Shown here: positions 12,800-24,569 of the stretch, in pieces
How the letters are laid out: each line of letters opens with the position of its first letter
Position numbering within the stretch: the first letter of the stretch is position 1
Made by a program: the position numbers and the translations under genes
NCBI GenBank assembly: GCA_949128115.1
Contig: OX421961.1
Span: forward strand, 124,623,050 to 124,687,049
DNA: 64,000 nucleotides
From: Anaspis maculata
Lineage: Eukaryota; Arthropoda; Insecta; Coleoptera; Scraptiidae
Direction: 5' to 3'
The notes under the pieces: generated by a model
What the model was told of the DNA's origin: nothing
Database searches by the model: none
What the model saw: only the letters and a program-made list of their open reading frames with translations

Positions 12800-13854
12800 A
12801 GAATTACTTCTCTACCAGATTTGTAACTCCGGAAATTTATTTAGGGAGCTCAACACTATTTCGGAATTTCCAGCTTTCTCTCGTAATTTCTGATTCTATT
12901 TCTGAATTTGAACCTGATCGCGGAATTTATACTTACATAAACTCGGACGCTCCGAGATTATCTTGGAAATGCAAGCTCAAGTACCGAAATTCTGCAACTC
13001 TGAGTTTATTGGGGAATTTTTCTAAGTTTCCTCAAACCTCAGAATTCAGACTCACCTGAGCTTTCCTTGGAACTTCCGCTTTTCTCAAACTCAGCATTTG
13101 CTAGCTCTTCTCAGAATTTCCGGAATTTTTCGGAAATTAATCTGGAATCCTGGAGTCTTGAAACTTCGGAATCCGGAAGTTCTAAGTTCACTTCAAAACT
13201 TTTGCTTTTGTCGAGCTCAGGATCCGGACTTGAGCTCAGGAATTCTTAGATTATTTTGAAAATTCCGACATTATACCGTGAAATGAAAATGTAGATTTGA
13301 ACTCAGAATTTTTGCGTCAATAAAACTCCAAGAATTTCCAACTTCATCTTGGAGCTCAGACAAATTTAGAAATACTTCTCTATCAGACTCGTAACTTCTG
13401 ACTTTATCTGAGAAATTGCGAACCTAAAATAGCTAAAGCAAATACAAGCTCGCAACTCTGAGCCGGGAGAGCCTGAGTTCATCTAAGAGATTCGGACTTT
13501 ATCTCAGAATTCAGAATTGAATTAGTTATTTCTGAACTGATCTCAAGAATTTTGCTTATATCAAACTCTCTGAAAAATTTCGTTCCTATTTTGTAATTTC
13601 CGAATTTATCTCAGAAATTGAACTTCAACTCGGACATTTCTTCTCCATCAAACTCAGAATTTCTGTCCATATCCCGGAAGCATCCATCCCACTTCTCATC
13701 GCAAACAGAACTTCCTTCTTCATCAAACTCAGCATTTCTGACTCCATCTAGAGAATTTCGATTTCACCTCAGAAATCCATACTTGAGCTCTGATACTTTG
13801 AGTTCATCTGGGGAATTTAGACTTTATTTCGTGATTTCCGACTTTATGTTGGTA

Positions 13855-14063
13855 CAGTTGGGAGCAAAATTATTCATACGGCACCGCTGGGAAGTCGCCT
13901 GGATTTCAGAAATGTTAGCTGCTTGGATTGTTTCTGAATGGCAGTTTTGATCAGAGATTGGTCGTGATCAAAACTGGCATTCAAGGACGATCCAAGCAGC
14001 TAACATTTCTGAAATACAGCCGAGCTCCCAGCGGTGCCGTATGAATCATTTCGCTCCCAACTG
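13855..14063. mobile_element. TA-flanked palindromic MITE (209 bp)
   Basis: The TIR 'cagttgggagcaaaattatt' continues as 'catacggcaccgctggga' and is mirrored at the right end. TA lies immediately outside both ends (13853-13854 and 14064-14065). The arms carry on to the centre ('gctgcttgga' and 'tccaagcagc', then 'cagttttgatca' and 'tgatcaaaactg'). TA duplications and CAGTTGGGAGC ends suggest a Tc1/mariner-type source. Confidence 0.87.
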
Positions 14064-15599
14064 TACATAAGATCTAAGAAAAAACTTACAACTTTATCTT
14101 GAAAGTCAGATATCTCTACATTCAACAAATTCCATTTTTTATCAAACCCAAAATATCTCACTCCTCACTCTATCTCGGGAATTCTGACATTTTCCCAGAA
14201 ATTCATACTTGTATACGGTACGTTGTTCCCTACTTTGAGTTTATCTGGTGAGTCTCGAATTTTACTCGGAGAATCAGGTTTAAACTCGGAATTCCATTTT
14301 TTATCTGCTCTGGACTTCCGACTCCATTTTAGAATCCAGATCTACACTCTTTGAACACACTTCTTTATCAAAATCGAATTTCTTATTTCAACTAGGGAAT
14401 TCCGGATTTATTCCAGAAATTCTCCCTCGAACTCTGAGAACTACCTCGAGTTTATATGCGGAATTTTGACTTTATTTTTTGATTGCATACTTCATCTTGG
14501 AATTCAGATCTACATCCAGAGAAAATTCCGCTTTCATCAAAATCCAGAATTGATTTCTTACCCTATCTGGGGAATTGCGTGGGGTGAAGTCCAGATTGCG
14601 TTTTTTATCTGCTCTGAATTCCTACTTCATATTGGAATTTAGATCTACACTTAACATGGTTCATCTTTGTCAAATTCATTTTTCACTTCAATTAAGAAAT
14701 TCCGGCCTCCTCTCAGAAATTATCACTTGAGCTCTGGTAACTATACCTACTCTCAGTGAATATGGAGTTTCGACTTTATTTTGTAGTTTTTGACTTCCTT
14801 CCAGAAAATCAAATTTAAACTCGGAATTGCGATTTTTCTATCTGCTCGGGACTACAGACTTCATCTTAGAATTCAGATCTACATTCAATGAACCTCATCT
14901 TTATGGAACCTGGAATTTCTTACTTTGACTAAGGAGATTGGGCTTCATCCCAGACATGTACCCATGAGCTCTGACTAGCAACAACTATAAGATTGTCTGG
15001 GGAATTTCGACTTTATTTTAGAGCTTCCGTCTTCACATCGAAAAATCAGATTTAAACTTGGAATTCCATTCTTTCCTACTCCGATCTTCCGACTTCATTT
15101 TTGAATTATTCAAATCTGCACTAAACAAACTTCATCTTTATCAGACTCAGGATTCCTCTCCTAACCAAGGGAGTTCAGGCTTTATCCCAGAAATTCTTAT
15201 ACAACCTGGACTCTGTTATATCTACTCTGAGTTTATATGCGGAATTCCGGCTTTAGTTTGTAGTTTTCGACTTTATTTCAGAGAATTAGATTTAAACTGG
15301 AAGTTTCGTTTTTCAATCCGTTCGGAACTTCCGACTTCTTTTTGGGAATTTTGACTTTATCCCTAGAATTCAAATAATTTGTACCCGCACTTTCCAGAAG
15401 TATTTTGGAATTCAAACTTGCACGTGAAAATTACGTCGTTATTGAACTCAGAATTTAAATTAAAATAATTCGTAAACTCACTTTCCAAAAATATTTTGGA
15501 ATTCAAACTTGCACTGAGGAATTCCGTCGTTATCAAACTCAAAATCCATGTTTTTTTTTTCAATGAATTTCGACTTGACCTTGGAAATTTAAGGTGGAA

Positions 15600-17130
15600 T
15601 GAGGTTTTATCACAGGGACGTTCAGTTTGTTTTGCCCAAATTCTTACAAATTTTTTTCGTTTTTCTGTTTTTCCTGACAGAATTATTGAGTGCCTGGTTT
15701 AAAAGCAAGATTAAAGTCATATACCAGTGAGGGACTTCCGTAAAGAATTGCGTGAAGAACCGAGGGAACTGAGAAAAATTGAGCCAATCATCAAGCCGAT
15801 CTCCGAACGTTTCTATTAAGGGCAACTACCATGTTCAATTTCGGGGAGGGGAGTTGGGATCACCGTTAAACTCCTTTGCCTGATTGCATCAATTCAGTAT
15901 AAATACTTATCAGAAATTCAGAAATGAATGTCGATGATCTTTATATATTCTACCAAAAGAATTTTTTGACTGAGTGCCTTTCTTAATCGTGCCGCTGCCA
16001 ACAAGAACTTTTCCTGTGGCCCAATTTTCTCGCGCAAATCGGCCCAGTCCGAACCTGCTGCGATGTGTTCAGGATTCCATCCGATTGTTTCAGATCTCCT
16101 CCTCCTCCTCTTTCATTGCTAATATTATATTTTAACAATAATTATCATGTTCGGTGTTGTGAATAATAACAAATTATTAAAATGATGTGTGATAAATTGG
16201 GGGAAGAACAGTTGTTGAAGAGCCGAACGTGTCCATGTGCGTAATTACACAATTAAACATTTTCCCGCATCAGTATAAATATGTTGTTCTGTTTTATTTT
16301 TATTATTATTTGAATACGTATATACCAACCGGCAAAAACAAACATCTGAAATATTATATACGTACGGTACGTACCGAAATGAAATAATACAAAAATTTTG
16401 GTCTAAATGATTTGTTTGTGTTTGTAATTTGTTTGTTCCAGAAATTACTGCTGGTTGTTTGTGCTTAAATTAAAATTTTAAAAATTCACAGCAAATAATA
16501 TCATCAGAGGTAAACGTAGATATTTGCCACTGAGGACGCCTCCCGAACAACGCTGTATCTATTCAACAAATCCATAATAGGTACAATTTGTTCAAATAGT
16601 TATCTGCTGTATAGCTGTATTTGGGGATAGAAAGGCTGGGTGGTACAGTACGACACTGATGCTGTCATGCGCGTACACCTTTTGAGTTCACGTCTTGAAG
16701 ACGTTGATTCGATGCCTCGAAAACTCTGAAGATAACGTCTCATAAACGTTTGATGACGTTGAAGCGTTTTATAAACGTTTTATCTCGGTTTGAAAAACTT
16801 ATTTTTCTTTAATTTTTGACGTTTGCTTTCTTACGTTTTTCAAACGTTTACCTAATTACCGATGTTTTGCTAGCTGGGTGTTGATTGATTGCACAATTGG
16901 AGGTATGATTTTCTGGTATAATACAACATTGCAGGTTGGGAAATTCATTCAAATGAATTATTTTCAATGATAGCTTCCACGACAAGAATAGCGTAAGAGT
17001 CTTTTCATAACTCATACCTTATATCTGTGATGTAATGAATTATTCACAATACCAACTTCACGAGCATGAGCAAAATGTATTGATATTCATCCCCCATCTT
17101 TTAACGACTACAATTTTTCTTGTGAGAAAG
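15600..17130. other. AT-rich DNA without a recognised feature
   Basis: There is a short (CTC)n run near 16100 and AT-rich stretches at 16.1-16.5 kb. Around 16.68-16.86 kb an 'aaacgtt' motif recurs about every 15-25 bp, with no clear larger unit. No gene, tRNA or foldback is supported. Confidence 0.35.
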
Positions 17131-17790
17131 CGCCGGAGAAGGGTCAGAATTTAATTACCACGCCCTCGGTCGTAAATAACGTCAATTTTGCGTCAGGCAT
17201 AATTAAAATGGATGTGTTTCTTGGCCGCGCGCCTCGTCGTCGTCGTCGTCGTCCTATACACGTCCTTATTATTTCTAGTCAGGACTGTACCTCTAGCCTG
17301 GGCTAGGCCACAAGGGTGTGTGCCGGAGCGATGGCAATAAGTTGAGATGGAGACTGTACACCTCTATGTATATGAACCTTGGAGCATCAGGGACGACGAT
17401 GGTTTCGCAACCCCTTTGAAGGGGGTTGCTTGCACGCGGGAACTTGTAAATGCAAACTAAGCAGCACGGGCAAAAGGAGGGGGGCAATGGCCACTAATGA
17501 TCGGGAGGGCGGGCGAAAAGCGCCCTTATCAACGTGATAAGATAGATTGCGGCTCGGTGACAAATTCACAATTTGGGATTTGATACCCCGCATTCCTGGG
17601 TCATCTCCGGAATATCGGAGGGAATTAAGCCTACATGGGCGGAGGCTCCGGTGGTGCCACAGTATACACTCTTTTTCCTGGCCGCTGCCGCTATGGAGCT
17701 CGAAGGACCCCGATGGCGTGATGGTATTTGAGAAGGGTGTGGGGAAGCCTGCGAATTTTCTCATTAATTGTGGCCGCGTGCTTGATTATA
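17130..17790. promoter_or_regulatory. GC/CpG-richer island with (CGT)n run, candidate regulatory DNA
   Basis: The composition changes from AT-rich to balanced or GC-rich. A (CGT/CGTC)n run lies near 17234-17252. Frames open on both strands (17387-17764 minus, 17547-17810 plus) with no recognised domain. No palindromic element is visible. It could be host unique sequence such as an enhancer, promoter or short exon; the evidence is compositional only. Confidence 0.22.
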
Positions 17791-17799
17791 CGACGGAAA

Positions 17800-18335
17800 T
17801 TGTAAATTGAGCGGCTATTTTTCTTGACCGTTGAGTTTTATTTGGTGTTAGGTGTGCGTGGGAGTACACAAGCATACTTTTGAAAAATTACCCCAGCTCG
17901 GATAACTTCAGTCATGAAAAAAGGAGTTTGGGGTGCATTACTCAGTTTTTGAACCACTGCTATCAGTAATTTTTATATCTAATACTACTTGTTCTCAAGA
18001 TTGATAGATTCTTGATTTACAAGCCGTAATAACAACACAGGGTGTTTTCAAATTGACGACACTTACAACTTCGGAGCTGATTACTCATCAAGAATCAAAC
18101 TGGAAAGTGATAGCTAGAAATATTCTACGACACCTCGTTTAAAATACCAGAATGTTTAACCCTTCCCAAAGGCGGTGAAGCATTTACAACTATATTGAAT
18201 AACACAGCTGACTCAATCACTTTGGATTTTTCGAGACCTTTGACCGTTGGGAATTTTGAGAAATGTGAAATTCAAGAAATCAATTGAAATTTTTTTGATC
18301 CAACACAAAAGAACCACTTTGACCTTTCAAACATT
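17800..18335. other. No recognised feature
   Basis: AT-rich sequence leading into the gypsy relic. It may include decayed retrotransposon DNA, but I could not recognise protein similarity before about 18340. Confidence 0.35.
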
Positions 18336-18348
18336 CGTACTGACCATT

Positions 18349-19190
18349 TGAAGTTTGAAGGAAGAGAAGCACGCAATCCACGATTTGAGCAAAGAATATT
18401 CAGATATTCTCTACGGAGAAAGTAATCCTGTGAGCTCCAGAAATCAAGTAAAACACACAATCAGAATACAAGATGAGGTCCCCATTTACTCAAAAAATTA
18501 TAGATACCCATTTGTACATACAGAAGAGGTTCAGAAACAATTCACCAGAATGTTGAGCCAAAATATAATATAACGAAGTAATTCACCCTGATCTAGCTTT
18601 ATCTGGGTGGTACCAAAGAAAATTGATCCTAGAAATGCCCAAAAATTGCAAGTAGTTGTTGACTTCGTCAGCTGAACCAAAAAAACAATTATTGATCGTT
18701 ACTCATTGCCTTATACAACTGATCTACTCGATGAATTAGGCAAATGTCAATACTTTCCGACCCTTGACATGGCCCCGGGATTCCATCAAATCGAAATGTC
18801 CCCAGACGATATAGAAAAAACTGCATTCAATACTGAAAACGGACATTAAGGGTTTTTGCGAATGCCCTCCGGCCTGAAAGGAGCACCTGCCACTTTTCAG
18901 CGGATAATGAATAACATCCTTCGCGGAATCAAAAATGGGCAGTTAGTATATCTCGATGACATTATTGTTTTTTCAACATCCCTTCAGGAACACTTGATAT
19001 AAATTGAGATCAGTCTTCGAAAGACTTCGAGAATCAAATTTCAAAATTCAGATCGATAAATCGAAACTTTTACGAAAAGAGGTGATGGCCTATCTTAGAC
19101 ATATTGTCACCTCTGACGGTGTCAAACCAAATCCTGACAAAATAAAAGCTATCAAAAATTATCCCATTTCATCAATCACTAAGCAAATTG
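18349..19190 (+). pseudogene. Ty3/gypsy reverse transcriptase relic
   Basis: The plus-strand translation gives a recognisable gypsy-type RT in order: the pre-RT segment 'DEVPIYSKNYRYP', then 'WVVPKKID', 'RYSLPYTTDLLDELG', 'YFPTLDMAPGFHQIEMSP', '[16 protein letters not shown]' and the catalytic '[10 protein letters not shown]' (YLDD at 18949-18960). In-frame stops occur after 'SQNII' (about 18574) and at several later points before the YLDD box and just after it. The frame shifts near 19004, after which '...KNYPISSITKQIE' continues. It cannot make a working enzyme. The rest of the polymerase follows in pieces at 19608-19770 and 21906-22275. Confidence 0.88.
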
Positions 19191-19607
19191 AAGGATTCAT
19201 AATTCATAATTCATTATTCATATTAATTTCCGTACAGATTTAAAATCCACTTACACAGAAAATTAAGGTGTATGAAACATTAAACATAACACAAACATCA
19301 AGATGATACAGTTAAAACTTGGAAATGATGTTTAAAAGAGGTCACATTTACGTCGCGTATATCCAATCGAGTGGAATTTTTCTTCGTCAACACTTGATTG
19401 ATAAGTTGACAACTTCTGTATATCGGGGAAGCATGCAGGATATTCGTTCTGGCGACCGGAACTTGGATGAGAGCTGCAAGCCTCGACTCGAGACATGTTA
19501 CACGAAACATTATGCATTTTAGCAAAGCAGAAGCGCCTAGAACATTATTGCGTAAGTTGTACAAAAATATGGCATCAAACATATTTTGCCGCTGGGACAG
19601 AGAATCG
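19191..19607. other. Insertion of unknown type inside the gypsy relic
   Basis: The gypsy protein stops at 'ITKQIE' and resumes at 'AFLGLLGYHRQFI' near 19612. In intact relatives these are adjacent. The intervening roughly 415 bp therefore appears inserted, but I see no clear terminal repeats or target duplication. Overlapping short frames on both strands have no motif. It could also be a rearranged piece of the retrotransposon. Confidence 0.4.
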
Positions 19608-19770
19608 AAACCGAGCTTTCCTGGGACTTCTGGGCTATCACAGACAATTCATTGACAATTTGGCAAACCAGGCAAAACCACTAACAAATTGTCTTGAGAA
19701 AGGAGAAAAAAATCAGTCGTTATGACGAATTCAGAAATTGTTTCGAGACTTGCAAACTTTCATCTACTCC
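19608..19770 (+). pseudogene. Ty3/gypsy RT-RNase H linker relic
   Basis: The translation 'AFLGLLGYHRQFIDNLA' followed by 'NQAKPLTNCLEKG' matches the conserved connection between gypsy RT and RNase H (FLGLxGYYRxFI...PLTxLLKK). It then runs out of frame through 'FRNCFETCK', which normally leads into RNase H. The continuation is displaced to 21906 by later insertions. Confidence 0.82.
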
Positions 19771-19907
19771 CTATCGTACTGGCCACTTTTCGACATGCGG
19801 ACGCATGTCGTACTAGCGCTTGACTTCTATGACACTGAACGGCACTGCTACCTCTGAAATTTTTCAATTTCTTTGGAGTATTCGAGGCAAAATAGATGAC
19901 ATAGTAT
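19771..19907. other. Left remnant of an intermediate insertion, and hAT target duplication
   Basis: This short stretch is neither recognisable gypsy protein nor part of the hAT-like element. With 21746-21905 it probably represents an older insertion into the gypsy relic. It contains the small inverted motif 'cgacatgcg' / 'cgcatgtcg' near 19790-19808. Bases 19900-19907 (catagtat) are the left copy of the hAT target duplication. Confidence 0.45.
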
Positions 19908-21745
19908 CAGACTTGGGTAGTATTCCAATACCCAGTAACTTGAATCCTACTCAAGTTACTTTTTACGGTATTCGTATTCGTAGTATTCGTAGTCAGGAAT
20001 TCTGTATTCGTATTCATGCAGCTACTTTTTTTTTGCCGATATTCGGATTCTGGATTCAACTTACTATTCTGCGGTATTCTAGTATTCATAGTACTCGAAT
20101 ACTATAATAGAATCCCTGGATTCTACAGCAAAGAAAAGAGTATTAGTATTCGAATCCCAGTTTGGAAAAGAATCCATGGATTCGAAGGATTCTAGTTTCG
20201 AATCCATGGATTCTTGTTTCGAATCCCTGGATTCTGATTTCGAATCCATGGATTCTTGTTTCGAATCCCTGGATTCTGACTTCAAATCCATGGGTTCTAA
20301 TAATTTAGGAAAAGTAGGTATATATATACCTAGCTACAATTACAATAGTAGGGTAAATTTAAAAGTAATAATTTGCCAGAACTGCGCAGTTTTGAAGATT
20401 TGTATTAAAAACACAATAGCAGGAGTTTCTTCTATTGCTCGCTTCCCGTTTGCACCTACACCCATCGACCTTTCGCGCATAAGCAATTGAATGATCAATT
20501 TGCCAAAAATGCAAAATGCGAGCGACGGTTTATTTCAAAATTTCAGATTCTCGTTATCTTCAAAGCTAATGACATCGAAGCCTACATTTTTTTTTCCGAG
20601 TTTTTTAATTTTGTTTATGTTCAACAGTTTATAAGAATAGATTTTTCTATTCCTTGAGGCCTGAGTTCTTTTTCTTTAATTTTTATTTTGTTTTTGTTCA
20701 AATTTTCATTGGGATAAACTTTTTTCCAAATCAGAATTTGGGTCCAGTACAGATAAGGGCCATAGACAAACCCAAACGAAAAAATAGGCAAATCACTCAG
20801 AATGGCGTGTAAAATTATGATCTGAAATAAAATTTGCGGATTATCCATGAATTTTTGCGAAAAAAAAGAAGAAACAGCGCGTTAAAAGAACAGTTCAAGG
20901 TTCTGGATGTTGTTGTTTGTATTGTTGGCTGTGGTGTTCGCAAAAAAGAGTGGTACGACGTGAACAATTCAACTGCAAAGAAAATATAAGTGTGATCGTA
21001 ATTTCTCCCTTGGTGGAGACTAATCATCATGAGTAGAAGGCAACAGAATTTGTTTCGTGGTTGTAAAAAGTGTTTTAAAAATGTAGCCGTTGAGAGTACT
21101 CGACCCCAGAATTTTTTTTAGATTTTTATACCGACCTGTTTCAATGAAATTATGTTTATTGATATTTTTGCTTGCGGAATAAGTACTTTCAAGCCAATAG
21201 GCCGCGGGAGCAAAAATAGCGTCCTAAAGATGGGTATATGGTATAATGTTATTTTCACTAGTGTACTTGTTGATGAAATTTTCTTCAGCTGTAATAAATT
21301 TTATAGATAATTTTTTGAACAATTGTCGCTTTATCAAAAAAATAACAGTGCATAACTCAAGATTTAGATGAGTGATGTCAAAAATAAACTAGTCTCTATA
21401 GCGGTACCTTGGCATCCTATTATGCGCTGGCGCGAGCGTTTTCTGTCGAAAAGAATGAGCATTGCGCTGTTGCCACGTCAGGCGTACTTGCAACGTTGTC
21501 ATAGCGGGTACCAAGGGTACGTTCTATTCCCGCGACCTATACTGCCTTATTAGGTACGTGAACAGATAGATCTATGTGGGTATTCAAAAACAGTATCCAT
21601 GTTCACGAATACATGGATTCGAATACTCAGTATTCGAATACTTTCGAGAGTCAGTATTCGAATCTTCGAGATTCGAATTCTTTTTTGGCATCGGAATTCG
21701 GGATTCGTATTCGAATACTTTTTTTCGGGATTCGACCCAAGTCTG
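19908..21745. mobile_element. hAT-like non-autonomous element with 8-bp target duplication
   Basis: The left end starts 'cagacttgggt' and the right end finishes with its exact complement 'acccaagtctg'. The octamer catagtat directly flanks both ends (19900-19907 and 21746-21753). An 8-bp duplication and CAG...CTG ends are diagnostic of the hAT superfamily. The 1838-bp interior has no recognisable transposase. Both ends are rich in 'gtattcg' / 'cgaatac' motifs, typical of hAT subterminal repeats. An array of 21-bp units lies at 20170-20300. It sits inside a decayed gypsy polymerase, so it is younger than that relic. Confidence 0.87.
20170..20300. repeat. 21-bp tandem repeat with palindromic core
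   Basis: About six copies of a 21-bp unit alternate between a 'gaatccatggattc' core (a perfect 14-bp palindrome) and a 'gaatccctggattc' variant, each followed by 'ttgtttc' or 'tgatttc'. The array is open in frame on both strands, which creates spurious repeats of the type ESMDS..F. Its location in the hAT-like element suggests a subterminal binding-site array. Confidence 0.8.
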
Positions 21746-21905
21746 CATAGTATATTGCACTCAATTAATGAGACGCTTCATCACACTTCTTCCTTCAGGA
21801 CGCCCCTCACTGCGTTCGTCGAGCCCCAAAACAGTCGTGTGACAAACTTCGTCTCATTAAACTCATATAATAATGTTCTGTTGAATGAACAAACCAGTTC
21901 TTTGA

Positions 21906-22275
21906 TATCCCGATTTTTCCAAACTGTCCATCCTGACTACAGATGCAAGAGCTGTAGGTGCAATCTTGTTACAAAGACCAGTAGGTAAAGACTTACCAGT
22001 AGGTTATGCCTTGTGAACTCTCAACGAAAGTGAACAAAGATATATCACTATAGAGAAGGAACTTGCGATAGTGTGGGCTACCTGATACTCAAGACCCCAT
22101 CTATTTGGGAGAAAGTTCATCATTGTAACAGATCACAAACCTCTTGAATGGTTGTTTTTCTCAAAACTCTAATTCAAAAGTTGTCCGATGGCCTCTGAAA
22201 TTTGAAGAATTTCAATATGAAAACATTCACGAAAAAAGATCAAGTGAATATTAATGCGGACGCAGTGTCTTGAAT
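21906..22275 (+). pseudogene. Ty3/gypsy RNase H relic
   Basis: The translation reads 'YPDFSKLSILTTDARAVGAI' then 'LNESEQRYITIEKELAIVWA' and 'HLFGRKFIIVTDHKPLEWLF'. This is the characteristic gypsy RNase H with the TTDAS-like aspartate, the ExELLAIVWA-type glutamate and the TDHKPL aspartate. There are in-frame stops after 'GYAL' and 'VWAT'. After a frameshift, 'NINADAVS' marks the usual RNase H end (NADALS). It belongs with the RT relic at 18349-19190. No integrase is recognised downstream, so the element is truncated here. Confidence 0.86.
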
Positions 22276-22279
22276 CAAA

Positions 22280-23495
22280 ATAAAGAGGTCGTCATTAAGG
22301 AACTTTTGAAAAAAAAACATTTCGTGAAAACTTTCAAGTTCCTTGGCCGATTTTGTCCAAATTTGTTTGAAGCATTTTTCAAACAGATACTCGGCAATCA
22401 TCAAGCTTTTCTTAGAACTGTCCAGTGGCGTAGACATTTAAGGCGTTGATCTTTTTGTCACCTAATTTCTACGCCACTTCATGCGTTCAATTCAAGAAAA
22501 CAAATAATTCTCATAAAACTTTGATCGAAAGCTTCGTTTTCAAGCGATTGATTTGAGTCCCAATGTCGAGAAACGTATCTCTGAAGCCCCAATTTCGAAA
22601 GTCAAAAAATTATTGGGGAATCTGGCTGTTTCTCGGCCAAAACCATGGTTACCTTATTTTCAGAATGGGTCTAGAATTCTCATTTCAGTTAAGGAATCGT
22701 GAACTTTCTCAGATTTTGTTATTTGAACCCTTTCAAAACATGAGCTTTTCAAGATGTTTTAGAGCATTCAAAATTAAATATCCCAAAAAGAAAGAGAATT
22801 TTCTATTTTAGAGGATTATCAGAGTGGCGTAGAAAATACATGAAGAAGAAGGAGCCAATACCCCCCCCCCAATATCTACGTCACTCAACATTTCTGAGGA
22901 AAGCTTTGATGATTGAATAACAGGTATCTGTTCGGAAATTATTTATTTATCACAAAAAAATGAATTTCTGAAGTTTGACTTGATAGTTTGTGATTACCTC
23001 CTCCAAAAAGTTTCTAACAGTAATTTGGGAACACCTTATGTTCGGCCTTCTCTTGATTATTTACAGAAAGAGAGAGGCATCGCATACAGGGTGAGAACGG
23101 AAGGTGTGGCGGAGAGGTGAATATTTGAACTCTCCTAACTTTTATAAAAAAATCTGCAGATATTTCTGATGCTATTTTTGGAAAGCTCACATCAATATCT
23201 TGAAGCTGGTCTTGATTTTTTATTGTAGGCGCTCTTTTGAACATTTTTTTTTTATTTCACCTTTTTTTATTCAAAGTGATGATGACTTTTTGGATCAAAT
23301 ATTCAGCCCTTTGGGAATGACGTCAGAAACGTTAATAAAGTGCTTGTGTCGTAACCTTTTTAAATTTAATTATACCCTTTTGCCAGATTCGAGCTAACAA
23401 TGTTGTAAATTATGAAAATAATAAAATTAAAAAACGTAAATTTTAAAACAAGGTTGTCACTTCTTTAGAAAAGATGATGATTCTCCCTTAGCGCT
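22280..23495. other. AT-rich DNA without a recognised gene
   Basis: Several open frames under 85 codons have no motifs. There is a small 'gtggcgtag' / 'ctacgccac' pair at 22425-22479 and a C-run at 22861-22870. No clear element boundaries. Confidence 0.35.
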
Positions 23496-23500
23496 TCATC

Positions 23501-24568
23501 TAAACTGCTGAACAACGAAGTTGTCGGTATCGGAAAAATGGTCCGACTTTGAAGACCAATAACTTCCGATTACCGGATGCGATTTCTGTTTTGTTCATTG
23601 TGTTGATTAGCCTGATGCTTCAGCAACCTACCCTATGAAAGTGAATGTTGAGAAACTTCATGTAAAATTTCTACAGGGTGATACGTGAAATGCTGCAAAA
23701 TTGGACCGACTTCATCGTACCCCCATTTGTCGAAGAATTTTTTTTTATATATATTCTAATACAAAAAATCATGAAGTGTGGTGTCTTACCTCGAAATGGT
23801 TTTGGAATTAGCCGGATTGGAAGTCCAACATCGAAGATATGAATTTTTATTTTGAATGTTACAGATTTGCCTTGTTGGCACGCGAGATTATGTCACTTCT
23901 GATGAATGGATGTTGACATTGAACAAGATTGTTCGTACAACAGTCCAGAACAATTTAACTCTCAACACAACTCGAATATTTGATGTGGGACCAAGCAGGG
24001 GGCACTTTTTCAAGTGGTTCTTCCTGCCTGTTTTTCGTACGTTGGATTTCGTCAAAATTTCATCAGAACTTTAGATATGGAACATGTTCTATTTGCAGAT
24101 TCAAGCCCCTGAACATGATAACGATGTAAAACTTCAGTTTCCGACTGAAGTAAAGCCCCCCTGGACGTTATACTTTTTGTGCTTGTGCTATGCCTGAGTT
24201 TCGTAAATCTGCAACATTCAACAAAAAAATTTATATTTTCAATGTTAGACTTTCAATCCGAAAAATTTCGAAACTGTTTCGAGATAAGACACCACACTTT
24301 ATAATTGTTGTATTAGAATACATAGATTATTTTTTTTGACAAATGGGGGTACGATGAAGTCATTGTAATTTTGCACCATTTCACGTATCACCCAGTAGAA
24401 AATTTAGATGAAGTCTCTCAACATTCACTATTATAGGATAGGTTACGGAAAGATTAAGCTAGTTAACGCAACAAACAAAATGAAAATTGCAATTGGCAAT
24501 CGAGAGATATTGGTCTCCAAAGTCGGACCATTTTTCCGATACCGACAACTTCGTTGTCCAGCAGTTTA
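23501..24568. mobile_element. Foldback element, about 1.07 kb
   Basis: The inverted arms are about 23501-23873 and 24203-24568. The outer parts are 'taaactgctgaacaacgaag' plus 'ttgtcggtatcgg' and their complement 'ccgataccgacaacttcgtt'. Inner landmarks are 'tacagggtgatacgtgaaat' against 'atttcacgtatcacccagta', and 'agtgtggtgtctta' against 'taagacaccacact'. The loop is about 330 bp and lacks a recognised gene. Confidence 0.85.
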
Positions 24569-24569
24569 A

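Larger units (their letters stand above)
9860..15590 (-). repeat. Decayed higher-order tandem repeat, block 2 (inverted relative to block 1)
   Basis: This block shows the same phrase set as 560-4185 but as reverse complements, for example 'ggaattccgactt', 'tctgagtttatct' and 'aacttatctcgg'. Phrases of the type 'cttcatcttggaattcaga' and 'tctacactc...' recur through 14.3-15.2 kb at roughly 230-310 bp, close to the higher-order spacing in block 1. The block is interrupted by at least four palindromic elements (9974-10152, 11221-11356, 11717-12799, 13855-14063). Copies are much diverged. Open frames (for example 13067-13249, 13618-13950) are repeat artefacts. Confidence 0.7.

Noticed and set aside
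20200..20225. 'ttcgaatcc' as a tRNA T-loop
   Set aside because: No acceptor, anticodon or D-arm context. It belongs to the 21-bp repeat array.
20079..20490. Repetitive serine-rich protein read on both strands, or a CRISPR-like array
   Set aside because: The units are 21 bp, directly abutting with no spacers, inside a hAT-like element of a eukaryotic genome. The frames are by-products.
22423..22479. Tiny hAT-like element with cagtggcgtag ends
   Set aside because: Only about 56 bp, without a target duplication. A similar weak pair at 22826-22885 is equally unsupported.
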